NCBI GenBank assembly: GCA_030141585.1
Contig: JAQIFP010000098.1
Coordinates: 3,731 to 17,725, forward strand
Origin: Ophryocystis elektroscirrha
Taxonomy: Eukaryota > Apicomplexa > Conoidasida > Neogregarinorida > Ophryocystidae
Direction: 5' to 3'
DNA length: 13,995 nt
Shown here one piece after another: positions 1-8,581 of the stretch. A program made the position numbers and the translations under genes. Each line of letters begins with the position of its first letter. The first letter of the stretch is position 1. Under the pieces are notes generated by a model, which did not search any database, had not been told where the DNA came from, and saw only the letters and a program-made list of their open reading frames with translations.

Positions 1-268
1 CATATTTTATATATCATATTATATATATCATATTTTATATATCATATTATATATATCATATTACATATATCATATTATATATATCATATATATTATGTAA
101 TATATATAATATATTTAGTATTATATATTATTTATTATACACTATATATTATATATTAATTATGATATATAATCTATTAAATATCATATATCTTTTGATA
201 ATAGCATAATATGTGATATCAACTCATGCATATATATATATATATATAGTTACTAAATTTTGTAATAA
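1..268. repeat. AT-only upstream intron with 28-nt tandem repeat at 1-84
   Basis: Three near-identical 28-nt units (CATATTTTATATATCATATT followed by ATATATAT, itself two related 14-nt halves) run from 1 to 84, then irregular TA sequence continues. Nothing coding is visible. An in-frame stop at 266-268 and an AG at 269-270 just before the first separase exon make this the 3' part of an intron (inference). A short (TA)n tract lies near 231-247. Confidence 0.7.
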
Positions 269-270
269 AG

Positions 271-972
271 TTGTAAATACAAATTGCTGAATTATGGTAG
301 GTTCTTTCACTTATCTGAAAAGCTTGTGAGTTTGAGCATTGCTGCATATACAAGTTTCGAAAAGAACTGCTTAGAATTGTGTATGCTAGACTGTTTAGGA
401 TTGTGCTGCTTAAGAACAGAGTTGAAGTTACGTTTACCTCCTTCTGATTATGGAAAAACCTCTGAATGTAATTACACAGGACATCTCATAGACACCGTAT
501 ATGGCTTGCTTGTAGTAAATGGCAAATGGATTATAGATAAGGAATTGATAAAAACTGAATTTGCTCCTATTCTGGCGTTATGTTCTCTTAAAGAAAATAT
601 GTCTATGGCGTATTTAGATTCCCGTGCCAAGAAATATTATAGAAAATGCATTATGATCAGTATGTGTATATATAAACTCCCTCGAAATAAAAATTATGCT
701 ATTGAAATTCTCATTGAATCAATTTTATTGAGTTTAGTATCTGCTCTTCCGCCGTCAGAGTTTTTCAATGCTTTGATAGCTAATAGAGAAACTTTAGAGA
801 CTATTCCACAGCAAAATAATTTTTTGCTTTCCATATTTACTTCTAATGAAGATGTAACGCCTAAAAGAACCCAATACGACTATAGTGAAACTCCTCGTCA
901 GCAACACAGGAAATATACTACGCCCATTCACAAAAGCCCTTTCATTGAGCAAATGCGTAGCTCAACTCCAAA
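271..972 (+). other. ESP1: Separase exon (first in window)
   Basis: Open from acceptor AG 269-270 to donor GTAATT at 973; it starts with the last base of a split codon and ends after two bases of the next. It encodes about 233 residues: a Cys/Leu-rich helical region, then from about 855 a basic Ser/Thr-Pro-rich segment (TPKR, ETPRQ, TTPIHK, KSPF, STPK). There is no ATG near the 5' border, consistent with an internal exon. The alternative donor at 957 breaks the downstream frame. Confidence 0.8.
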
Positions 973-3069
973 GTAATTTATTTAAATTTATAATTATTGT
1001 ATAAAACTATTTATTCAATTATTTGATTAACTATTTACTTAACCATTAAATTTATTTGCATATTCATAAATTTTATTCCATAATTTTTTGTAATTACCAT
1101 ATATATACATATATATAAATATATAAATATCTGTATATAAATTTATATATATATGTATATACATCTGTATATATATCAGTATATATATCTTTATATATAT
1201 CTGTATATATATCTGTATATATATCTGTATGTACATCTGTATATATATCCGTATATATACCTATATATATAGGTATATATATAGGTATATAGGTATATAT
1301 ATAGGTACATATAGGTATATATATAGGTATATATATAGGTATATATATAGGTATATATATAGGTATATAAATCTATATATATTTATATATATAGCTATTT
1401 GGAATTCTTTTTCATAATTGATAATATTATATGGGAGTATGATATAAAACATTATGATTACATTTAGACATTCATTATCTGATGCTGAAGACAATGAATT
1501 GGTAAATTTGATCTTTTTCTATATTTTTGCAGATATATAGTACCCCTATATATAAGCGAACTGATAGACGAGATAATTATGTGGATTCTTCTACTGTGAC
1601 TCCTTTGCGAAGTCGATCAGCTCGCTCTGCGACGCGTTATGACGTCTCTCCAATTCATCTTACTGGGATATGGCGTCAAACTCAAAAAGATTCCGATACT
1701 GATTTAAGTAGTTTAAGTGTATTTTCGACTCTGAGTCGGTTATATAGTCGAGCTATTATGGTACATAGCATTAATGTGGAAAATACGAATATTATAAAAA
1801 TAATAAATTGGATATCAGACTCGACAAATACAGATTCCAATAAGTTTTGTTATATGGTGATAATATATTATATAGTGGAAGCTATAAGAGAAGAAATATT
1901 TGATTTATTAAATAAAACAACATTTACCAAAGAAGATTATATAATATTCTCGAAGAAGTGTATTGCTATACATCAATTAATAGTTAAGAAATATTATGAG
2001 TCTGCTTATATTTATTTAATTAATGACAGACTGAACAAAGCAGCTTATATGCACATATTCCAATTAGAGTCTCATATATATTCTTATAATTTACATTATA
2101 TACTATGGTTAAAGTCTAGTAGAAATTATCTACTGAGCAGTAACGACATTGATACCTCTATTATGGATACACACAGATTTTGTATTGATATTGTTAATGA
2201 AGTTATCAATATCAATGGAACTAGGGAGCTGCTTTATCTTTTAATAGCTTCCATATGCATTATACTTCAAGGTAGCCTATTACACTGGAATCATCAAAAT
2301 AATCCTGGTTCAGATAATAATCCCTATAATGACAAATTACTCCTTAATTTTATTAAAAAAAATATAAGCAATTCTAACTATATATATTTCCTTAAAGTAC
2401 ATGAATCTCTTGAAGAATATATGTACAATAGTATAAAACCATATATGCAGTTTGTGAAAAATAATCAAGATATTAAATGTAGTAGTAGCATACAGTATAT
2501 AAAGAGTAGTCTTAGCTATCCTTTGACCGAATATAAACTATCTGCACTTGTTACTTCTTTGTACAAATATTTGCAACAATTACTTGAAAATATCTTAAAT
2601 GTAAACTTGTATGATATACACCCTTTTGAGTTCTGGAAAAGCTACTGGGAGTCCAGAAATTCAGAGCAAGCCGTTAAGCTTAAAAACCATTCGTTATTCA
2701 TTACTAGGTATACATTTTATTACTACGTTTATTTAAATATGTAAATTGCTCTGTGAGTTAGGATGAGCAATATTTTAATTAAATATTGTATTTTAATTTA
2801 AATATTTACAAGTATAATTGAATGTTTATGTATTTGAAGTACATATGATTTTTATATATGTCTTATATACGTCTTATATATGTCTTATATATGCTTTATA
2901 TATGTCTTATATATATCTTATATATGCCTTATATATGTATTATACATGTCATATATATATCTTATATATGTCTTATATATGTCTTATATATGTCTTATAT
3001 ATGTCTTATATATGCTTTATATATGTCTTATATATATCTTATATATGCCTTATATATGTATTATACATG

Positions 3070-3109
<40 letters not shown>

Positions 3110-6100
3110 ACTTTTTTGTTTTGCAAAATCTATATTTTATTTTGATTGATGCAGTGTGATACAATTGATTCGTGATTTGAAGAATATTCATGAAATCTAT
3201 AACAATATATATACGCGTTTTATGTATCTACTCGGAGTGACGCTATTTCCTGTGGGGCTATATTACATGAATAATAATAATTTGGAAGAGAAAACTGGCT
3301 GTATCCATATATGCATAATCTATTATGATGTTGTATCTGCATTATATCTTTCAAAAGAAAAATTTGCATCTACATGGCTGGAGTTACCAAATAATATACT
3401 TAAGTTGCATTTTAATATTTTAAGTATAAACTCCCTCCCTGAAAAAATAAAAAATGATGAAAACATCGAAAACTTAAAAATAAAAACACGAAAATCACGA
3501 TTGCAAGCTTTTAACGATGCCAGTTTTGATTCAAAAGGCCTTTCTAATCAATCAAATAAATTAATTTCTGATTTTTGTGTGACCGTATCCGATAAGTCAA
3601 CGTATGAAACAAGTTGTTTAAATGGCGTTTTCAATCATTTAACTCCCAAAATCAAACAAGTTCTTTTTGATGCTTTAGTAAGAATGCTTGATTGTTATTC
3701 TTATGTTGACTCAAAAGAATTTTTCTCTGTTCTGCAATATGTATCAGCAATTAGTGATACTAACTTGCGCAGTGCTTCATTCATCAGATTTTATCTTACT
3801 ATTAGTCGGTAAGTTTCATGATAAATAAATTAAAACTAAACTTCTAATTTCCATTCCATATCTTATTTGTATTGCACACTTCTCTTAATCTGATTATATA
3901 CTACCTACTATAGTGAATATATTATTATATTATACAAGGTAATCGATATATACGTTTATGATATACGCTATTTAGATATATATATATATATATATATATA
4001 AGATATTGAACTATACAATAAACAGTTCAATTATATATGCATATGTGTAACTTTAATCAAACATTTATATGTAAAAAGTCTCTTTGGGTATTTAGAGCTT
4101 AAAATAATGTGAGTGATTTTACTAGATACGAAGAGTTTGTTAATAATAACTTCCATAAAGCTTTATATTTTGCCATGGAAGCTTTTGCGGAATCTTTGTT
4201 CCTGCTTAAGACAAATGAAACACTGAATAGTCAAAGTGCAAATAGTGGGTGGAATTTTACTACTTCCTTATTGACTTTAAGGTCTTACACGCGATATGCA
4301 AATAGCAGTTACGAAGGGTTTGCCATTTCTTACAGCGAAACTATTGATGAGTGGAACACACTACTTAGTCAAATAAAATCTTTTTCAGAAAGTCGCAATA
4401 TTTTTATTATTACCTCTCTTTTAAATACAAGTTTGGAATCACTTTGCCGTCTTTTGTCACAAAATCGTAATGGTAGAAAAATTGTTGAATCTTTGAATTC
4501 GTATTTCAAGTCTATACTTCATCGATTTGTATATCATCATAAAATTCACAATTACTTGCATATATACACTTTAAACCTATTCAATATCTTCAAGGAAAAC
4601 AGTAGCAACGAATTGTCAATATTTGAACTAGAACACGCTAAAGGAGGAACAAAGTCGCTTATATATAATCAAGAATATTTAAAGATCAAAAACCTTTGTA
4701 ATATATATACAATATTAAAATTAATAGACAATGCTTGGTATACGCCCATATATATCAATTCCTCTCTGTGTAATGTATATATACCTAACCGCAAAATCAT
4801 TGAAAAATCCATCTATTCGATATATGACAAATTTCTTAGCATATTTGTTTGTAATAATAACAAATTATCCCAGTTAAATATGGAAAGAATGATTTTTAAA
4901 TATATACAAAATGCTTTAGATGAAGAATTTGATATTTCTAAAATAGAGCCGACTAATGCAGTACTCAGTCTATGTGATGATATCAGTACACATGTCCAAA
5001 ATATTCCACATATCATTGATTCTAATATTGCCAATATAATTAACGCCAATGAAAGTTTCTATACATACTTGTTCGATAATAATATTAAAATAAATAAATC
5101 ATGTAACAGTTTAATTATTAAATATTACTGTATGTATTTAATATTGGTCTTAATGAATTCCCATTATAACTACCTCAAGAAATTTGAAATCAGCATATTA
5201 AGCTTAAACATATCTAACAGAGAAATAATGTCCTTATGCGTATCAATGCTATCAAAATATTTGCGACCTATATCTCTAATTATTTATCATGCCAATAATA
5301 CTTCAAAATTGTTATTAAAATTCAATAATGACATTTCTTCTTGTATTCAGCATTTAACTACACATCCTATACTAAATACTTCTTTTATTACAAACCATTA
5401 TTGCAGATTTCGCAGTAAACACTCTGAAACCCCTGTTAAAACCGCTATAACTGTATTCCAAAAAGAATTTGAAGACATATACCACAGAAACACAGATAGT
5501 AAAGGTAAAATTGTTTAATGCTACATAAACAAATCTATTTTGTATAATAATTTTGATAACCCATTTATTGTTAAAATTATTTGTTATTGAACAAATAATT
5601 TATTGTTATTTAAACAATGGTCATACATAAATATTTGATAAGAAATATGCAACATAATTACAATAAGCTATACATAATTATTCCCAATGTAACAAAAATA
5701 TTAGGACTATATAGTGTTACTATATATATAACTGTAAAATATATTATATAGCTTAATATATTAATCAAGCTGTTCACTGTTGATCTTATATATATATTGT
5801 TTGTTATTTATTAATGTAAATTTGTAATAATTAATTATATATATATATATATATTGTGTTTGTTGATATGAATTTAGCATTAAATAGATTATACTTTAAT
5901 AGGATATAGTCTATACTGCATAATATAACAATATTTTGTCAAATAACGAATGAAATTTGCTTGATTGTGTAGATGGAAAAGTAAAAGATATAATAGCATC
6001 TTATCCGTGTAACTGGAGCATTCTTTATATTCAGTCAGTTGATACAGAATTTGTATGTTGGAGGTACATTCCAATGTGTTTTCTTTCAAAGATATTTCCG

Positions 6101-8318
6101 AATGATACTTGTTCAAAATTGAATGGCTGGTGGATACGCATTCGACACAGAACTAATGATTCGATTAAATATTACATGAGCAAACTTAAGCATATTATGA
6201 GAGAAAATGTATTATCTGCTAAATCCACTGAGAATCTTTCTCATATAGATATAAATGCTTGGTGGAATAAAAGGTATTATCATTTACTGTATTTTTACGT
6301 TAACCATATTAAAGTTAAAATAAATTACTCTAAATTAATATTATAATGTATTATATGTATATTTTTACATTAATTTTTATGCAAATATAAAAAATTTAAT
6401 ATAATATATAATTAAATGCTATTTTGTACAACGGGTGCTTAATGAAAATTTTATCAATATAAATAGAAATAATATTCAAATATTTTAATTTATCGAAATA
6501 GTACATTACTACATGATGTTTAAAACAGAATATTTAGGTTTGAAGTTGAAAAGGAGTTTTTACACTGGATAAATGAATTTGAAAACTCTGAGTTATTTGT
6601 TTCGGTTATGCCATGGACATTAGGGTGGCCTAATATTATGGAAGAACAACTAGAGTCTCTTTTTGATATTATTATACCAAAGATTATTGAATTCGGAGAA
6701 TCACTTTATTCTAAATTCCGCAAACATTATATAGAAAACAGTTATTTGCTTGTTTATTTGGGTTTCAGATATATTTTACACGAAAGTTACGCAAGTGTTT
6801 ATAAAAATTTATTAATCCAAATATGCAGCAAATGGAACCATCAATACAATGGAGCTAAATTATGGGAATTATATGAAAAAACAGTATTGAGTTTTATTAG
6901 AAATAAAATCCCAAACACAAATACAAGAAAGTCTGTACGTCAGCCAAAATCTATTTCCAGGACTTATTCTTCTACATCCGTTTCAAGGAAAAATAAATCT
7001 GCTTTAAAAAGATCTAGTTCAGTAAACTTGGAAAACTGTACTGCTGAATCTACTTTATTTTCTCCTACCGTTTATTTCTTCGAATCTGAAAATATAACAT
7101 GCCACAGAATTCCATGGGATTCTTTTAATTTCACTCAGAAAGACACTATTACTTGGGGCATAGACTCAAATGTTTTTTATCATCTCTATAATAAATGGAA
7201 TCTTACAAGACAAAACTTTGGTAAACATCAGGTCTTTTTTTCTATTTTCAATAGACAGTGAATCAATATTTTATGTACTAAACCCTTCCAATGATCTACC
7301 GCTAACAGAAAATGCTGTACCTCAGCCTATTTTAGAGTCAAAACATGCTATAGGTGTCAAGAATAAGTTTCCTGATAGTAAGTAGCCTATTCTAATTAAC
7401 AAAAAAAAAGAATATATATATACATACATATATATTCTTTCAACTATTATGCATTTATATCTGTAGATAGATCTATATATATGTATATATATGTATATAC
7501 ATTTATATATATGTATATATATGTATATATATGTATATATATGTATATATATGTATATATATGTATATATGTGTATATATATGTATATATATGTATATAT
7601 ATGTATATATATGTATATATATGTATATATATGTATATATATGTATATATCTGTATATATATGTATATATATGTATAGATTTATGTGTATATAGATACTT
7701 TGATTACGGATGTGTATACTGATATTTATATATGTTTATATGATGACGGTGTAATTTCACATGTATATGATTTATTGTATTAATTAAATTAATTATTAAA
7801 GCTTGTATACGTGTATGTATTAATATTATATTGCTGTGTTTCAGCTGCTACATTGTTATCAAATTGGTATAATAAAAGTATATATCTGTATTGCGGACAT
7901 CAAGGTGGTGCACAGTATATTAAACCCGAAACGCTATCTCTTGGCTTATCTTATAAAGTTAATATACCTGTAAGTTTTTGATTGTTCATAAATTTATATT
8001 TTATAGGACTCCTTAAGTTTCAAATGTATAGCTATCCTGATGGGATGCTCATCAATACAGTTTGACTACGGTCTAGATGGATATGTAAATAGTCTGGCGT
8101 TAAACTTTTTAAGTGGAGGATCTCCATATGTTATAGGTTTACTCTGGGATGTAACAGATGGAGATCTCAATCGTTTTACACATGCACTTTTAGACAATAG
8201 TCACAAAAACTATACAAAATGGCAAGTTTATACACAAGCGCGAACTAAAAGCAGAGCTTTCACGTCTTTACCTTGCATAACAGGGAACGCTTGTGTTAGT
8301 GTAGGCTTGCCATTATAA
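271..8318 (+). CDS. ESP1: Separase (C50 cysteine protease), C-terminal 1832 residues, 10 exons, 5'-partial
   Basis: Separase cleaves the kleisin subunit of cohesin at the metaphase-anaphase transition, opening sister-chromatid linkage in the nucleus/spindle region. Join: 271-972, 1468-1501, 1533-2707, 3155-3808, 4114-5504, 5973-6273, 6538-7220, 7255-7377, 7845-7969, 8007-8318. Every junction is GT..AG with matching phase and the sum is one uninterrupted frame ending in TAA. Counting residues from the first full codon at 272, family marks appear in the expected order: YPCNW near 1329, WWNKR at 1415-1419, PWD at 1611-1613, YVLNP soon after 1650, catalytic H1706 in YCGHQGG, catalytic C1743 in LMGCSS, then LLWDVTD near 1774-1780. 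The long N-terminal part is helix-like with no recognisable motif, as is usual for separase. The upstream exon(s) and the start codon lie outside the window. Identification is from family motifs; exon borders are inferred from splice signals and phase. Confidence 0.93.
973..1467 (+). repeat. 495-nt intron carrying 12-nt AT tandem arrays
   Basis: About 1094-1250 is built of 12-nt units of the type TATATATCTGTA. About 1262-1372 is built of related units of the type GGTATATATATA with some shortened copies. The junction holds a 30-bp perfect palindrome at 1252-1281. Open frames on both strands here come only from the repeat. The intron is bounded by GTAATT at 973 and TTTAG at 1463-1467. Confidence 0.8.
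1468..1501 (+). other. ESP1: Separase 34-nt microexon
   Basis: This exon is needed to keep frame. The preceding exon ends after two bases of a codon, while the next exon (from 1533) is open only in phase 0. These 34 nt supply one base to complete Lys plus 11 codons reading [11 protein letters not shown], with TTTAG before and GTAAAT after. The acidic Ser-rich peptide sits inside a Ser/Thr-Pro-rich region. It is then followed by a 31-nt intron (1502-1532) ending in TTTTTGCAG. Confidence 0.78.
1533..2707 (+). other. ESP1: Separase large helical exon
   Basis: Acceptor TTTTTGCAG, donor GTATAC at 2708. It encodes 391 whole codons. The first about 40 residues are basic and Ser/Thr-rich with STPIYK, VTPLR and VSPIH sites; the rest is predicted helical, Tyr/Ile/Leu/Asn-rich, without a motif I recognise, as expected for the fast-evolving separase superhelix. 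It reads through to a stop at 2742-2744 if the donor is ignored. Confidence 0.85.
2708..3154 (+). repeat. 447-nt intron with 11-nt repeat in a 121-nt higher-order unit
   Basis: From about 2858 to 3078 the sequence is a chain of 11-nt units near TCTTATATATG with C/T and G/A variants. The variant pattern containing ATGCTTTATATATGTC at 2891 recurs at 3012, exactly 121 nt (11 x 11) later. A (TA)n tract at about 3071-3104 follows. The splice acceptor is GATGCAG at 3148-3154. The repeat has no stop in any + frame, which creates false open frames of 89-113 codons. Confidence 0.82.
3155..3808 (+). other. ESP1: Separase exon
   Basis: It opens with T completing an AG|T codon and closes at the strong donor GTAAGT (3809) after two bases of an Arg codon. 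It encodes 217 whole codons of mainly helical sequence with a Lys/Asn/Ser-rich loop near 3440-3600. No independent domain is recognised; its place in the chain rests on phase and on the absence of a competing gene. Confidence 0.83.
3809..4113 (+). other. 305-nt AT-rich intron
   Basis: Donor GTAAGT at 3809. Non-repetitive AT-rich sequence with one (TA)n tract near 3977-4000. Two acceptors fit the phase: AG at 4112-4113 and ACTAG at 4121-4125. Nothing else is recognised. Confidence 0.7.
4114..5504 (+). other. ESP1: Separase largest exon
   Basis: About 463 whole codons, Asn/Ile/Leu/Ser-rich and helical, forming the centre of the separase superhelix. The start is either 4114 or 4126, both completing Arg; the second has the better pyrimidine-AG context and would drop four residues. 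The 3' end is either AAAG|GTAAAA at 5505 (chosen, same donor type as 10739 and 13015) or GATA|GTAAAG at 5499, in the same phase. Antisense frames inside it are shadows. Confidence 0.82.
5505..5972 (+). other. 468-nt intron with a perfect 12-bp hairpin
   Basis: AT-rich, mostly non-repetitive. It contains an inverted repeat at 5574-5601 (arms AAATTATTTGTT and AACAAATAATTT, loop ATTG) and a (TA)n tract near 5836-5853. The acceptor is GTGTAG at 5967-5972. No RNA gene or coding exon is recognised. Confidence 0.7.
5973..6273 (+). other. ESP1: Separase exon: start of protease-domain region
   Basis: It encodes [10 protein letters not shown] followed by VCWRYIP, matching the separase pattern 'lP.dW.v..l' that opens the conserved C-terminal part, and it ends with INAWWNK before donor GTATTA at 6274. 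The last codon (Arg) is split with the next exon to give WWNKRFE, a separase signature helix. Confidence 0.88.
6274..6537 (+). other. 264-nt AT-rich intron
   Basis: GTATTA donor, ATTTAG acceptor. The in-frame read-through reaches TAA at 6344-6346. No repeat array; no feature recognised. Confidence 0.75.
6538..7220 (+). other. ESP1: Separase exon: conserved helix, basic Ser-rich linker, PWD motif
   Basis: It begins [20 protein letters not shown], the separase helix after WWNK. A central helical part is followed by a basic Ser/Arg-rich linker around 6908-7040 ([25 protein letters not shown]), which is likely disordered. Then comes a strand with HRIPWD (family usually PWE) ahead of the protease fold. 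It closes at GTAAAC (7221) after one base of a codon. Confidence 0.85.
7221..7254 (+). other. 34-nt intron inside the protease domain
   Basis: The intron is GTAAAC...TTTTCAATAG, with a pyrimidine-rich stretch including a run of seven T. It joins QNF to [11 protein letters not shown] through a split Asp codon and is required because the open frame changes here. A frameshift or sequencing indel in the T-run is the alternative; the splice explanation fits the 31-40-nt intron class of the window. Confidence 0.72.
7255..7377 (+). other. ESP1: Separase exon with YVLNP motif
   Basis: It encodes [18 protein letters not shown], the separase 'yyvLNP..dL..T' strand-loop that precedes the catalytic His segment. 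Donor is GTAAGT at 7378, after one base of a Thr codon. Confidence 0.87.
7378..7844 (+). repeat. 467-nt intron with about 20 copies of a 10-nt repeat
   Basis: From about 7473 to 7676 the sequence is nearly perfect 10-nt units (TATATATGTA), with rare substitutions at 7571 (GTG), 7651 (CTG) and near 7677. A few TATATAC units precede it. Acceptor GTTTCAG at 7838-7844. All three + frames are stop-free through the array, so apparent 63-67-codon proteins here are artefacts. Confidence 0.83.
7845..7969 (+). other. ESP1: Separase exon with catalytic histidine
   Basis: It encodes [14 protein letters not shown]. The His codon at 7898-7900 corresponds to the general base of the separase dyad. The family form is usually GHG.G..Y; here the residue after His is Gln. 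The exon ends at GTAAGT (7970) in phase 0, followed by a 37-nt intron to 8006. Confidence 0.92.
8007..8318 (+). other. ESP1: Separase terminal exon with catalytic cysteine
   Basis: It encodes [10 protein letters not shown] with the nucleophile Cys codon at 8046-8048. The separase signature [20 protein letters not shown] follows, and the C-terminus ends [11 protein letters not shown] before TAA 8316-8318, close to the usual family C-terminus. The region is complete, with no missing dyad residue. Confidence 0.95.
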
Positions 8319-8442
8319 ACTTGAGTTTATTTATTTAAGATGACTAATATTAATTTCTAAATGTTTCAACATAAAAATTTTTTTTGCTCTATTTATTATT
8401 GTTACGAGGGCGGGTGTATCAGTTTTAAACAAAATATAATTT
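8319..8442. promoter_or_regulatory. 124-nt gap between separase stop and helicase ATG
   Basis: If ATG 8443 is right, this short AT-rich stretch must hold the separase 3' end signal and the helicase promoter/5' UTR. It contains an eight-T run near 8379 and a G/C-richer spot GAGGGCGGGTG near 8406-8416, which is unusual for the surroundings. No defined promoter or poly(A) element can be named. A 5' non-coding or coding exon at 8361-8415 is possible. Confidence 0.35.
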
Positions 8443-8581
8443 ATGCTATATAAATTATTATTGGCTTATTATTGCGTAGCGATCAATTATACTGAGGGAC
8501 TTCGCATTCCAGAAGGAAATGTAATATCTAATTTGATGGGGATTCCTCCCAACATAGCTATAAAAGTAGAACCAGAGAAAC
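8443..8581 (+). other. SEN1: Possible first coding exon of the helicase
   Basis: ATG 8443 is the first Met after the in-frame stop at 8437. The frame stays open to TAG 8611 and has coding-like base composition (TEGLRIPEGN, MGIPPNIAIKVEPEK). A 32-nt intron 8582-8613 (GTAATA...TGCTAG) would join EK to PYDMSASDW in matching phase. Alternatives: translation starts at ATG 8622 (MSASDW) and this is a separate small ORF, or the exon starts at 8480 after GCGTAG. Confidence 0.5.

Noticed and set aside
1039..1494. Open frames on both strands in the first separase intron
   Set aside because: They are translations of the 12-nt AT array and overlap each other on opposite strands; the microexon and phase logic place the region in an intron.
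2818..3159. Three overlapping ORFs of 89-113 codons
   Set aside because: The same 11-nt repeat is read in three frames; splice phase shows it is an intron.
4813..5049. Minus-strand 78-codon ORF
   Set aside because: Antisense shadow of a well-supported separase exon; no family features.
5889..6116. Minus-strand 75-codon ORF
   Set aside because: Mostly opposite the separase exon with YPCNW; no motif.
7473..7676. Regularly spaced repeats considered as a CRISPR array
   Set aside because: Units are contiguous 10-mers without unique spacers, in a eukaryotic intron; the 84-nt array at the right edge also lacks spacers.
7481..7722. Three overlapping ORFs of 63-67 codons
   Set aside because: They are the 10-nt repeat read in three frames, lying between a GTAAGT donor and a TTTCAG acceptor of separase.
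8361..8415. Alternative first helicase exon with ATG 8361 joined to 8480
   Set aside because: The phase fits, but the donor GTATCA is weak and the peptide is low-complexity; kept only as an option in the helicase start finding.
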